The position numbers were made by a program, and so were the translations under genes. Under the pieces are notes generated by a model that saw nothing but the letters and a program-made list of their open reading frames with translations, ran no database searches and was not told the origin of the DNA. Below, one piece after another: positions 23,311-31,210 of a stretch of DNA of 36,409 nucleotides. The stretch lies in NCBI GenBank assembly GCA_002382645.1, contig DFYP01000180.1:775-37183 (forward strand), read 5' to 3'. This DNA is from Desulfovibrio sp. UBA4079. Lineage in GTDB: Bacteria > Desulfobacterota > Desulfovibrionia > Desulfovibrionales > Desulfovibrionaceae. The number at the start of each line of letters is the position of its first letter. The stretch's first letter is position 1.

Positions 23311-24114
23311 ATGAAAAGCATCCGGGAACTCATGAACCTGGACGGCCGCGCGGCGCTCATCACCGGCGGCGCGGGGCACATCGGCAAGGCCTGTGCCGAG
23401 GCTCTTGCGGAGGCGGGCTGCGCCGTGGCCGTGCTGGACCTGGACGAGGGCCGCTGCCAAGAAACGGCCCTGGACCTGGCCCAGCGCTTCCAGGTCAAGA
23501 CCCTGGGGCTGGCCCTGGACCTGGGCGATGAAAAGGCCGTGCTGGCGGCCCCGGAGCGGGTGGCCCGGAACCTGGGCTCCCTGGGAATCCTGGTGCACTG
23601 CGCGGCCTTTGTGGGCACTTCCAAGCTGGCGGGCTGGGCCACGCCCTTTGCCGAGCAGCGCCTGGACACCTGGCGCGCGGCCCTGGAGGTGAACCTCACC
23701 GCGCCCTTTGCCATGACCCAGGCCGCGGCCCCGCTGCTCAAGGCCTCGGGCCACGGCGCAGTGATCAACGTGGCCTCGACCTACGGCGTGGTGGGCCCGG
23801 ACTGGAGCCTCTACGAGGGCACGGCCATGGGCAATCCCGCGGCCTACGCCGCCAGCAAGGGCGGGCTCGTGCAGCTCACCCGCTGGCTGGCCACCACCCT
23901 GGCCCCGGACATCCGGGTCAACTGCCTGAGCCCGGGCGGGGTCTTCCGCAACCAGCCGGAATCCTTTGTGCAGCGCTACGAGGCCAGGACCCCGGCCAAA
24001 CGCATGGCCACGGAAGAGGACATGAAGGGCACGCTCCTCTACCTGGCCAGCGACCTCTCCCGCTACGTCACGGGGCAGAACATCCTGGTGGACGGCGGCT
24101 GGACCGCCTGGTGA
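23311..24114 (+). CDS. ptmA: Short-chain dehydrogenase PtmA
   Basis: A classical SDR of 267 residues. The cofactor motif is GGAGHIGKA (TGGxxxxGxA type), followed by the NNAG-position segment HCAAF, the catalytic Ser in NVASTYG, and YAASK with the catalytic Tyr and Lys. The LSPGGVFRNQPESF region and the VDGGWTAW C-terminus match the usual subgroup. Its place as last gene of the legB-ptm operon fits PtmA. The role in the pathway (modifying the precursor or the finished sugar) is not settled as far as I know. The stop at 24114 is one base from the end of the convergent gene on the other strand. Confidence 0.82.
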   Translation: MKSIRELMNLDGRAALITGGAGHIGKACAEALAEAGCAVAVLDLDEGRCQETALDLAQRFQVKTLGLALDLGDEKAVLAAPERVARNLGSLGILVHCAAFVGTSKLAGWATPFAEQRLDTWRAALEVNLTAPFAMTQAAAPLLKASGHGAVINVASTYGVVGPDWSLYEGTAMGNPAAYAASKGGLVQLTRWLATTLAPDIRVNCLSPGGVFRNQPESFVQRYEARTPAKRMATEEDMKGTLLYLASDLSRYVTGQNILVDGGWTAW

Positions 24115-24115
24115 G

Positions 24116-25156
24116 CTAGGCCGGAAGCTGTTCGAGAACCCGGGGCAGGACGCTCTCGGGCGTGAGATTCTCCAGACACTCCATGGTGCCCTTGGGGCAG
24201 ACGTCCTGGTTGCAGCGCGAGCAGTCCAGGGTCAGGGCCGCGAATTGCTGGTCCGGTCCCGGATAGGTCCAGGACGGCCCGTAGTTGGACCCGATGAAGG
24301 TGAATGTGGGCGTGCCCACGGCCAGGGCCAGGTGCCGGGGCGCGGAGCAGTTGCCCAGGTGCAGCGCGGCCTGGGACTGGAGCGCGGCCACCTTGTCCAG
24401 AGGCAGGACCTCGGGCAGGAGCAGGCAGCGGTCCTGGCGCTTGCAGGCGTCAAAGACCTCACGCACCTGCCCCTCCTCGCCGGGCCCATGGAGCAGGAGA
24501 AAACGCAGGTTTGGTCGGGCCTCGGCCAGGAGCTCGAACAGCCGGGCGAAATGCCGGGCCGGCCAGCGCCGCGTGGGGGCCTTGTGGGTGACGTCCACCG
24601 TCACCAGGACCTCGCCCTCGGCAAGCCCGGCCCGGCGCAGCCAGTCCCGGGCCCAGGCCCGCTTGGCCTCGGGCACGTGCACAAAGGGCCGCTCCCCGTT
24701 CCACTCCAGGCCCAGGGGGCTCAGGGCCCGGGCCTTCACCTTGGAGGCGTAGCCGCCCTGGTTCCGCCCGGTGTGGGTGTAGAGAAACCTGTTGTACCAC
24801 TTGGGCCTGAGGGCCAGGCGGTAGGGCGCCCAGGTGAACAGGGTCACGGCCTTGCAGCGCGGCAGCTGCTGGCAGTTGACCACCAGGTCGTAGTTCTGCT
24901 GCCGCATCTGCAGGTAGAAGCGCAGGGTCGCCCAGAAGGACAGGGACTTGTCCGCCACCCAGAGCCGGGAGATGTCCGGGTTGTCCTTGAGCACGTCGGC
25001 GCACTTGGCCTCGGTGAAAAAGTCCACTTCCACGCCGGGATAGCGGTCCTTGAGCATGCGGATGAGCGGCGTGGACAGAAGCACGTCGCCGATCTGGCGC
25101 TGCTGGCAGATGAGGGCCCGCCGAGGGGCGAAATCAGTGGGGATGGGTTTGCTCAT
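24116..25156 (-). CDS. Glycosyltransferase family 9 (heptosyltransferase-like)
   Basis: Family 9 enzymes transfer heptose from ADP-heptose to lipopolysaccharide core. This 346-residue protein starts with CQQRQIGDVLLSTPLIRML, a typical GT9 beginning; its later part has VTVDVTHKAPTRRWPARHFARLF (the KxWP-like nucleotide segment) and GNCSAPRHLALAVGTPTFTFIG (the donor-phosphate region). A cysteine pair cluster near the C-terminus (LDCSRCNQDVCP) is common in the family. It would be the natural user of an activated heptose made by the first operon, although that link is inferred. It faces the GT-C gene across a promoter region. Confidence 0.82.
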   Translation of the reverse strand: MSKPIPTDFAPRRALICQQRQIGDVLLSTPLIRMLKDRYPGVEVDFFTEAKCADVLKDNPDISRLWVADKSLSFWATLRFYLQMRQQNYDLVVNCQQLPRCKAVTLFTWAPYRLALRPKWYNRFLYTHTGRNQGGYASKVKARALSPLGLEWNGERPFVHVPEAKRAWARDWLRRAGLAEGEVLVTVDVTHKAPTRRWPARHFARLFELLAEARPNLRFLLLHGPGEEGQVREVFDACKRQDRCLLLPEVLPLDKVAALQSQAALHLGNCSAPRHLALAVGTPTFTFIGSNYGPSWTYPGPDQQFAALTLDCSRCNQDVCPKGTMECLENLTPESVLPRVLEQLPA

Positions 25157-25178
25157 GGCGCTGGTGCCGACGGGAGGC

Positions 25179-25207
25179 CTTTTACCCGCTTCCCGGGCCT
25201 TTGTCCA
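25179..25207 (-). promoter_or_regulatory. Candidate promoter of the GT9 gene
   Basis: TGGACA (25207-25202) and TAAAAG (25184-25179) are 17 bases apart on the - strand, 5 and 4 of 6 matches. The predicted start leaves a leader of about 16 bases before the ATG at 25156. Confidence 0.45.
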
Positions 25208-25234
25208 TGGTCCCCATGGCCGGGCCCCGGCGCG

Positions 25235-25263
25235 TGGACAATCCGGGGCGAACCCCGTATCAT
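25235..25263 (+). promoter_or_regulatory. Strong candidate promoter of the GT-C-like gene
   Basis: TGGACA (25235-25240) and TATCAT (25258-25263) are 17 bases apart and each miss the consensus by one base, the best sigma70 match I found in the window. The spacer holds a perfect inverted repeat, CGGGG (25244-25248) and CCCCG (25253-25257) around CGAA, which could be an operator. Confidence 0.6.
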
Positions 25264-25306
25264 TCCGCGGCGTCGCAATCCAAGGAACCCACTGGAAACA
25301 CAACCC

Positions 25307-26794
25307 ATGACCAAGACAACCGCCTTGTTCCGGCAGCGCTGGTTCCTGCTCCTGCTCCTGTTCGCGGGAAGCGTGGCCGTCCGGGTGCTCACCGCCGAAT
25401 ACGTGGACATCGGCGGGGACAACTCCGCCCGCTGGGCGGCGGTCCACCGCCTCGTGGAGGGCCTGGGCTACACGGGCTGGACCCACCAGACCGTGCGCTG
25501 GAGCATCGCCATGCAGATCTGGGCGGTGATGAAGCTCTGGGGCACCAACCCCATGCTCTACTACGTGCTGCCCATCCTCTACGCCTCCCTGGGCACGCTG
25601 TTCATCTTTCTCATCGGCGAGGAGCTCCACAGCCGCGGCCTGGGCCTGGCCGCCGCGGTCCTCACCATGCTCTTCCCGCAACTGGCCCAGACCGGCAGCC
25701 AGCTCTGGCCCAGCGTGTTCATCTTCGCCTTTGTGGCCGCCAGCGTCTGGCTCATCCTGGTCTGGCTGCGCACGCACGCCTCGGTCCTGCTCCTGCTGGC
25801 CGGGGCCTCGTTCTTCCTGGCCTGGGGCGCGCGGGAGACCGCGGCCTATTTCTTCCCGGCCCTGCTGTTGCTCATCTGGCTGCCCTCGCGCAGCTTCAAG
25901 GGCCTGTTTCTGTTCTGCCTCTCCTCGGGCCTGCTGTTCGGCTGCGAATGGCTCTATTTCTGGATGGACACCGGCTCCCTGCTGGGCCGCATGGGCGTGA
26001 CCAAGGCCGCCCTGGACCACCGTGGCCTGCCGCCCCTGACCCTCAGGGAATACCTGGGCAACATCCTGGACTATTCCAAGCTGCGCGGGCTGGTGGCCGT
26101 GTTCGTGCTGACCCTGGCGGCCGCAGCGGCCGAGCTGCGCAGCCCGGACCCGCGCCGCCGGGCCCTGGGCGTCCTGACCCTGCTCTTCAACCTCCTGTCC
26201 ACCTACATGCTCTCGAGCCTCCATCCGCCGCAGTTCGTGCACCCCATCGGCTCGCGCTACTGGTGCGCCGGGGCGCCCTTCGGCCTGGTCTCGCTGCTGC
26301 TCTGGCTCTCGGACTTCCGGCTCCGCAGGCCGCGGGCCGCCATGGCCTGCTCCGTGGTCCTGTTCGGGGCCTTCGCGGTCTTCAGCCTGCTCAAGATTCC
26401 GCCGGTCAACTCCATCGTCCAGGTGGGCCGGGACGCCCGGGTCATGATCCCGGTGCTGGCGGAGAAAAAGCCGTTCCTCATGCGCTACCTGGCCTGGCAG
26501 CCCAATGCCGTGGAACAGCTGGCCATGGGCCTGTTCGTCAAGCAGCCCAAGGAGCGCAAACCCACGCAGGTCCCGCTGTTCATGGCCCGCAACCAGGACC
26601 GGGTGGCCGCCCTGTTCGTGGCTGACGTGCGCGACTACCTGGGCGTGGCCGAGGCCCCCAGCACCCCGGTGGACGAGGCGGTCTATCTGGTGATTCCGCC
26701 GGGCGCGGACCCCCAGGCTCCGCCCGCGGCCGAGGTCATCTTCGACCGCCGCCTCTGCCAGGCCGTGCCCCTGGATGGCCCGTCCGCCCCATGA
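25307..26794 (+). CDS. Multi-spanning membrane protein, GT-C glycosyltransferase-like
   Basis: The 495-residue protein has about nine to ten hydrophobic segments and an early acidic loop (YVDIGGDNSARWAAV) between the first and second segments, where GT-C enzymes such as ArnT carry the catalytic Asp. This family uses lipid-phosphate sugars and works on the periplasmic side. The C-terminal part from about residue 395 is soluble and includes a short repeat-free region ending in GPSAP. The ribosome site before the ATG at 25307 is poor. It overlaps the next membrane gene by four bases (ATGA), so the two are probably partners. Specific sugar unknown. Confidence 0.65.
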   Translation: MTKTTALFRQRWFLLLLLFAGSVAVRVLTAEYVDIGGDNSARWAAVHRLVEGLGYTGWTHQTVRWSIAMQIWAVMKLWGTNPMLYYVLPILYASLGTLFIFLIGEELHSRGLGLAAAVLTMLFPQLAQTGSQLWPSVFIFAFVAASVWLILVWLRTHASVLLLLAGASFFLAWGARETAAYFFPALLLLIWLPSRSFKGLFLFCLSSGLLFGCEWLYFWMDTGSLLGRMGVTKAALDHRGLPPLTLREYLGNILDYSKLRGLVAVFVLTLAAAAAELRSPDPRRRALGVLTLLFNLLSTYMLSSLHPPQFVHPIGSRYWCAGAPFGLVSLLLWLSDFRLRRPRAAMACSVVLFGAFAVFSLLKIPPVNSIVQVGRDARVMIPVLAEKKPFLMRYLAWQPNAVEQLAMGLFVKQPKERKPTQVPLFMARNQDRVAALFVADVRDYLGVAEAPSTPVDEAVYLVIPPGADPQAPPAAEVIFDRRLCQAVPLDGPSAP

Positions 26795-27795
26795 GCGACG
26801 GCCCCAAGACCTCGCTTCCGCGCAAGCTGCTCGGCCTGACGCTACGCCTGGGCCTGGCCGCGGCCTGCCTGGTCTACGTGTTCTGGGACCTGGACCTCAG
26901 GCGCGCCCTGGACACCCTGGCCGCCTTCCAGGCCGCGCCGCTGCTCCTGTCCCTGCTCCTGGGCCTGGCCCTGTTCCTGTTCCAGGGCCTGCGCTTCCGC
27001 TCCATCACCGGGGCCCGGGCCACGCTGTTCCAGGCCACCCTGGCCTGCGTCCTGGGCAACGGCCTGAACAACATCTTCCCGGCCCGCCTGGGCGAGCTGG
27101 GCAAGGCCCTGTACCTCAAGCGCCACGCCGACATCCAGGTGCGCGAATGCCTGGGATTCATCTTCTGGGAACGCTTCGCGGACTTGAACCTGATCCTGGC
27201 CCTGGCCGTCCTGGCCAGCCTCGTCTCGGGCAAGGACTTCGTCTGGCTGCCCCTGGCCCTGGCCCTGGGCGGGGTCTGGGTCGCCGTCGCCGTACTCCTG
27301 CTCCTGCCCCCGGCGCGCCGCCTCCTGCCGCGGCTCATCCCGATCCGGTCCCTGCGCGCCGTGGCCGAGGACATGCTCGGGCACTTCGTGGAGATCTCCA
27401 CCCCGGCCTTCCTGGCCCGGCTGGTCCTGCTCTCGGCCCTGGTCTGGGCCTCGCAGATGGTCTCCTTCGCCTACAACGCCAACGGAGTCATGGGCCTGGG
27501 CGTGAACCTGGGCGCGATCCTGGCGGTCCTCGTGGCCTCCTCCCTGAGCTTCCTGATCCCCTCCTCGCCCGGAGGCCTGGGACTCTACGAGGCGGCCATG
27601 GTCTTCTCGTTCAGCTGGTTCGGGGTGGACCGCGAGGCGGCCCTGATCCTGGCCCTGCTCCTGCGCCTGACCCAGAACCTGCCCTCGATCCTCGTGACCG
27701 TCCTGCTCCTGGGCAGGGAACAGCTGGGCCCCAAGGCCCTGCACAGCGCCCTGCAGTCCTTCCGCGGCAACGCCGCCAAGGACGATCCCGCCTGA
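26791..27795 (+). CDS. AglD/LPG-synthase-TM-like membrane protein (UPF0104 type)
   Basis: The 334-residue protein has about eight predicted membrane helices. The GNGLNNIFPARLGELGKALYLKR segment near residues 90-112 and IPSSPGGLGLYEAAMV near residue 252 are the hallmarks of the lysylphosphatidylglycerol-synthase transmembrane/AglD family. Members are thought to help move or act on lipid-linked sugars; this one lacks the soluble domain of LPG synthases. ATGA overlap with the GT-C-like gene indicates joint translation. It could flip or assist the donor used by its partner. Confidence 0.7.
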   Translation: MSDGPKTSLPRKLLGLTLRLGLAAACLVYVFWDLDLRRALDTLAAFQAAPLLLSLLLGLALFLFQGLRFRSITGARATLFQATLACVLGNGLNNIFPARLGELGKALYLKRHADIQVRECLGFIFWERFADLNLILALAVLASLVSGKDFVWLPLALALGGVWVAVAVLLLLPPARRLLPRLIPIRSLRAVAEDMLGHFVEISTPAFLARLVLLSALVWASQMVSFAYNANGVMGLGVNLGAILAVLVASSLSFLIPSSPGGLGLYEAAMVFSFSWFGVDREAALILALLLRLTQNLPSILVTVLLLGREQLGPKALHSALQSFRGNAAKDDPA

Positions 27796-27796
27796 A

Positions 27797-27810
27797 GGGC
27801 CGTGCGGCCC
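27797..27810. terminator. Hairpin between convergent genes
   Basis: GGGCC (27797-27801) and GGCCC (27806-27810) form a 5-bp stem with a 4-base loop in the 19-base gap between the two convergent stop codons. On the + strand it is followed by a weak T-rich stretch (CTATTTCTT) inside the facing gene. It may act for both strands. Confidence 0.3.
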
Positions 27811-27814
27811 GCGC

Positions 27815-28525
27815 CTATTTCTTGAGACCGAGGATGAGGTAGAACCAGGGCCGGAGCATGCTCCACCAGCCCACGAACGGCTTGATCTTGGTGTAGTTCT
27901 TGCCGCTCTTGGGGTAGCGCATGTGGCAGGGGGCCTCGGCCACCCGGTAGCCCAGGCGGTCGAACTTGAAGTGGATGTAGTATTCCAGCTCGTAGCGGTC
28001 GAGCCAGTCCTGGCGGATGTCGATGCGCCCGTCCTCGAACAGCGGCGCGATGCGGTAGGCCCGGAAGCCGCAGGACAGGTCCGTGTAGTGGTTGGCCAGG
28101 AACAGGTTGAAGAAGGCCGTACCCAGACGGATGGCCAGGAGGCGGCCCAGGGGCAGGTTGGGCGAGCGGAAGCCGTGCAGGAAGCGGCTGCCCTGGACGT
28201 AGTCACAGCCTGCGGCCAGCTTGTCCAGGAACGCGGGGATGTCCGAGGGCGGCATCTTGCCGTTGCCGGCCATGATGACCACGGCCTCGTAGCCCCCGGC
28301 CCGGGCCTCGTCCAGGAACCGCCGGATGGAATAGCCCACGCCCATGTTGCGCTCGTTGCTGAGCACACGCACCCCGCGCTCGGCGCAGAGCGCCGCGGCC
28401 CCGTCCGAGGAGCCGTCGTCCAGCACCAGGAGGTCGCAGTCCAGGGACTTCCAGGCCGGGTCGTCGAGCAGGGTCCGGAACTTTTCGCCCTCGTTGAAGA
28501 CGAACATGCCCACCAGGATCTTCAA
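27815..28525 (-). CDS. Family 2 glycosyltransferase (DPM1-like)
   Basis: GT2 enzymes have a GT-A fold; here the start LVGMFVFNEGEKF, the DDGSSDG motif near residue 35, MAGNGKMPPSD with the metal-binding region altered to GNG, and SCGFRAYR match polyprenyl-phosphate sugar transferases. The acidic DXD-like position is GNG rather than D-x-D. The length is about 236 residues; the C-terminus ends in a basic tail without membrane helices, except a hydrophobic WWSMLRPWFYLILGL near the end. The start is set at TTG 28525 with GGGAG 8 bases upstream and a TTGA overlap with the aminotransferase stop; a GTG at 28534 is an alternative. It is the last gene of its operon. Confidence 0.78.
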   Translation of the reverse strand: MKILVGMFVFNEGEKFRTLLDDPAWKSLDCDLLVLDDGSSDGAAALCAERGVRVLSNERNMGVGYSIRRFLDEARAGGYEAVVIMAGNGKMPPSDIPAFLDKLAAGCDYVQGSRFLHGFRSPNLPLGRLLAIRLGTAFFNLFLANHYTDLSCGFRAYRIAPLFEDGRIDIRQDWLDRYELEYYIHFKFDRLGYRVAEAPCHMRYPKSGKNYTKIKPFVGWWSMLRPWFYLILGLKK

Positions 28526-29637
28526 CAGCCGCACTCCCGCACCGCGGCGCGGCACTGCCCCACCACCCAGGCGATCTCGTCCTCGCGCATCTCGGGGAAC
28601 ATGGGCAGGCTCAGGCACTGGTCGGCCCAGGCCTCGGCCCGGGGGAGGTCGCCCTTCTTGTGGCCCAGCCCGGCGTAAGCCTCCTGGAGATGGAGCGGCA
28701 GGGGATAATGCAGGCCCGTGGCCACGCCGCGCGCTGCCAGCTTCTCGGCCAGCAGGTCGCGGCACAGGCTGCGGACCACGAACAGGTGGTAGACGTGCCG
28801 CGTGGGGCCCTCGTCCGCGGGCAGGACCAGGCCGTCCAGCCCGGCCAGCTCCCGGCGATAGACCGCGGCCACGGCCCGCCGCCGCTCGGTCCAGTCCTCG
28901 ATGTGCCGGGACTTGACCCCGAGCACCGCGCCCTGGATGCCCTCCATGCGGTAGTTGTAGCCGACCACGCCGTGGTGGTAGCGGCGCGACTGGCCGTGGT
29001 CCCGGAGCATGCGGACCTTTCCGGCCAGGGTTTCGTCCCGGGTGAGCACCGCGCCGCCCTCGCCGGCCGCGCCCAGGTTCTTGCCCGGGTAGAAGCTGAA
29101 GCAGGCCGCGGCCCCGAACTGGCCCACGCGGCGGCCCTTGTACTCGGCGCAGTGGGCCTGGCAGGCGTCCTCGACCACGGCCGCGCCGCGCTTTTCAGCC
29201 AGGGCGTTGATGGCGTCCATGTCGCAGGGCCGTCCATAGAGGTGCACCGGGATGATCGCCTTGGTGCGCGGCCCCAGGACCCGTTCCAGGGCCTTGGGGT
29301 CCATGAGCCCGGTGTCCTCCTCCACGTCGCAGAACACGGGGGTGGCTCCGGTGTAGGAGGCGGCCCAGGCCGTGGCCACAAAGGTCAGGGCCGGGACCAC
29401 CACCTCGTCGCCGGGCCCCACGCCCAGGGCCAGCAGGGCCAGGTGCAGGGCGCTGGTGCCCGAATTCACCCCCACGCAGTGGGGCGCGTTGTGGAGCTCC
29501 GCGAAGCGCTGCTCGAACCCGGCCACCTTGGGGCCGAGGATGAAGGCGCTGGAAGCGAAGACCTCGCCGATCTCCGCCATGATTTCCGGAAGCAGCCCGG
29601 CGTGATGGCGGGCCAGGTCGTTGAAGGGTACTTTCAC
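28522..29637 (-). CDS. DegT/DnrJ/EryC1 aminotransferase for a 3-keto nucleotide sugar
   Basis: PLP-dependent sugar aminotransferase, 371 residues. SGTSALHLALLALG binds the PLP phosphate, VEDACQAH carries the Asp, and FSFYPGKNLGAAGEGG carries the Schiff-base lysine. With the dehydrogenase and acetyltransferase genes of the same operon it resembles WbpE or GnnB, which aminate UDP-3-keto-GlcNAc(A). The GTG start at 29637 overlaps the acetyltransferase stop as GTGA. LegC, the aminotransferase of the legionaminic route, is also a DegT protein, but the operon partners favour the 3-amino role. Confidence 0.85.
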   Translation of the reverse strand: MKVPFNDLARHHAGLLPEIMAEIGEVFASSAFILGPKVAGFEQRFAELHNAPHCVGVNSGTSALHLALLALGVGPGDEVVVPALTFVATAWAASYTGATPVFCDVEEDTGLMDPKALERVLGPRTKAIIPVHLYGRPCDMDAINALAEKRGAAVVEDACQAHCAEYKGRRVGQFGAAACFSFYPGKNLGAAGEGGAVLTRDETLAGKVRMLRDHGQSRRYHHGVVGYNYRMEGIQGAVLGVKSRHIEDWTERRRAVAAVYRRELAGLDGLVLPADEGPTRHVYHLFVVRSLCRDLLAEKLAARGVATGLHYPLPLHLQEAYAGLGHKKGDLPRAEAWADQCLSLPMFPEMREDEIAWVVGQCRAAVRECGC

Positions 29638-30110
29638 GTGACTTTCCTCAGGAACCGGGCCGGATTGCCCGCCCAGATCTCGTTTGCAGGGATGTCGCAG
29701 GTGACCACACTGCCCGCGCCGACCACGGCGTTCTCGCCCACGGTCAGGCCGCAGAGCAGCGTGACGTTGGAGCCGATGGAGGCCCCGCGCTTCACCACGG
29801 TGGGAATGACGGCCCAGTCGGCCTCGGTCTGGGGCCTGCCGTCCCCTGCCGTGGCCCGAGGAAAGCGGTCGTTGGTGAACATGACCCCGTGGCCGATGAA
29901 GACCTCGTCCTCGATGGTCACGCCCTCGCAGATGAAGGTGTGGCTGGAGATCTTGCAGCGCCGGCCGATGACCGCGTTCTTCTGGATCTCCACGAAGCAG
30001 CCCACGCGGGTCTCGTCGCCGATCTCGCAGCCGTAGAGGTTGACCAGGCCGAAGATGGCCACGTCGCGGCCCAGCTTCACGTTCGGGGCGATGCGCGAGA
30101 AGTCGGCCAC
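29634..30110 (-). CDS. Sugar O/N-acetyltransferase (hexapeptide repeat)
   Basis: A 158-residue left-handed beta-helix acetyltransferase. Repeats of the [IV]GxxxxI type run through IAPNVKLGRDVAIFG, CEIGDETRVGCFVEI, CKISSHTFICEG, VTIEDEVFIGHGV and GASIGSNVTLLCG, with the AGNPARFLR end of the family. It is like WbpD/WlbB, which acetylate the 3-amino group of the UDP-sugar with acetyl-CoA, though shorter than WbpD. The start is a GTG at 30110 three bases after the dehydrogenase stop. Trimer formation is expected from the fold. Confidence 0.85.
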   Translation of the reverse strand: MADFSRIAPNVKLGRDVAIFGLVNLYGCEIGDETRVGCFVEIQKNAVIGRRCKISSHTFICEGVTIEDEVFIGHGVMFTNDRFPRATAGDGRPQTEADWAVIPTVVKRGASIGSNVTLLCGLTVGENAVVGAGSVVTCDIPANEIWAGNPARFLRKVT

Positions 30111-30113
30111 GGC

Positions 30114-31121
30114 CTACAGCTCCACCAGGGCCCCGCGGGCCGCCAGGGAACGGTCCGCGGCCTCGAGCATCTGGACCACGCGCAGCCCGGCCAGGCCGTC
30201 GTTCATAGGCGTCTCGCCGCGCTCCACGCAATCCAGGAAGTAGTTGACCTCCGTGGCCAGGGCCTCGCGGGTCTCCAGGGCCGGGGAGTACATGCCGCCG
30301 ATGCGGTACTGGCCCAGGGCCTGGTAGCCGTCCTCCAGGGGCAGGACGTCCACGCCCTTGTCGTAGATGCGGATCTTCTCCTCGTTCTCCAGGTCGTTCC
30401 AGACGAGCATCTTCTTGTCCCCGCCGATGAGCGTGTGCCGGACCTTCACCGGGGAGAGCCAGTTGACGTGGAGATGGGCCATGACATTGCCCTCGAAGTA
30501 CAGGGCCACGTGGGCCAGCTCCTCGTAGCGGCCGAAGTGGCGCACCCCGTGCACGCTGATGGCCTGGGCCCGGGCCTGGAGCACGTGGTCCATGACCGCC
30601 AGGTCGTGCGGGGCCAGGTCCCAGACCACGTTCACGTCGGACTGGATCAGGCCCAGGTTCACGCGCACCGAGTCGTAGTAGAGGATCCGGCCCAGCTCGC
30701 CCGAGGCGATGACGCTCTTGATCTTGCCCACGGCGCTGGTGAACAGGAAGGTGTGGTCCACGAGCAGAACGCGGTTCCTGGCCGCGGCCAGCTCCACCAG
30801 CTCCTGGGCCTCGGCCACGGTGCGCGTGAGCGGCTTTTCCAGCCAGACGTGCTTGCCCTGGAGCAGGGCCTGCCGGGCCAGAGGGAAGTGCGAACTCACC
30901 GGCGTGGCGATGACCACCACGTCAATGTCCGGGGCGTCCAGGATGGCGGCGGCCTCGGCCGCGGTCTCCACGCCGGGATAGGACTGGGCGGCCTTGTTCC
31001 GGCGGCCGGAATCGATCTCCACGATGCGCTTCAGGACACAGCGCTTGTTGGTGGAGAAATTGCGGGCCAGATTGGGCCCCCAGTAGCCGTATCCGATAAG
31101 GCCGACCTGCAGCTTGTCCAT
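30114..31121 (-). CDS. Gfo/Idh/MocA dehydrogenase for a UDP-sugar (WbpB/GnnA role)
   Basis: A 335-residue NAD-dependent dehydrogenase. The start has GLIGYGYWGPNLARNF as the Rossmann loop, followed by VIATPVSSHFPLARQAL and the EKPLTRTVAEA motif, then VWDLAPHDLAVMDHVL with the His of the active site. In an operon with an acetyltransferase and a DegT aminotransferase it should oxidise C3 of UDP-GlcNAc or its uronic acid, giving the 3-keto sugar. It resembles GnnA-type UDP-GlcNAc 3-dehydrogenases more than the WbpB I remember. ATG 31121 is preferred to an in-frame start at 31145. Confidence 0.82.
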   Translation of the reverse strand: MDKLQVGLIGYGYWGPNLARNFSTNKRCVLKRIVEIDSGRRNKAAQSYPGVETAAEAAAILDAPDIDVVVIATPVSSHFPLARQALLQGKHVWLEKPLTRTVAEAQELVELAAARNRVLLVDHTFLFTSAVGKIKSVIASGELGRILYYDSVRVNLGLIQSDVNVVWDLAPHDLAVMDHVLQARAQAISVHGVRHFGRYEELAHVALYFEGNVMAHLHVNWLSPVKVRHTLIGGDKKMLVWNDLENEEKIRIYDKGVDVLPLEDGYQALGQYRIGGMYSPALETREALATEVNYFLDCVERGETPMNDGLAGLRVVQMLEAADRSLAARGALVEL

Positions 31122-31172
31122 TGCGGGTGCATCCAGGGCTGTCAAGGGTTACCGACGACGTGAAACTGTTGG

Positions 31173-31201
31173 CTCATACCCTGTCGCTCTCCTGTTTACA
31201 A
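31173..31201 (-). promoter_or_regulatory. Candidate promoter of the 3-amino-sugar operon
   Basis: TTGTAA (31201-31196) and TATGAG (31178-31173) are 17 bases apart, four of six matches each, in the 89-base gap after the transporter gene. A transcript from here would have a leader of about 45 bases before the ATG at 31121. Confidence 0.45.
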
Positions 31202-31210
31202 CCCCGCGGC

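Noticed and set aside
28522..29637. LegC aminotransferase of the legionaminic route.
   Set aside because: It is co-translated with an acetyltransferase and follows a Gfo/Idh dehydrogenase, the 3-amino-sugar set, and lies on the other strand from legB.
31140..31145. Perfect TTGACA on the - strand just upstream of the Gfo/Idh gene.
   Set aside because: A -10 at the right distance would fall on the start codon; the pair at 31201/31173 fits better.
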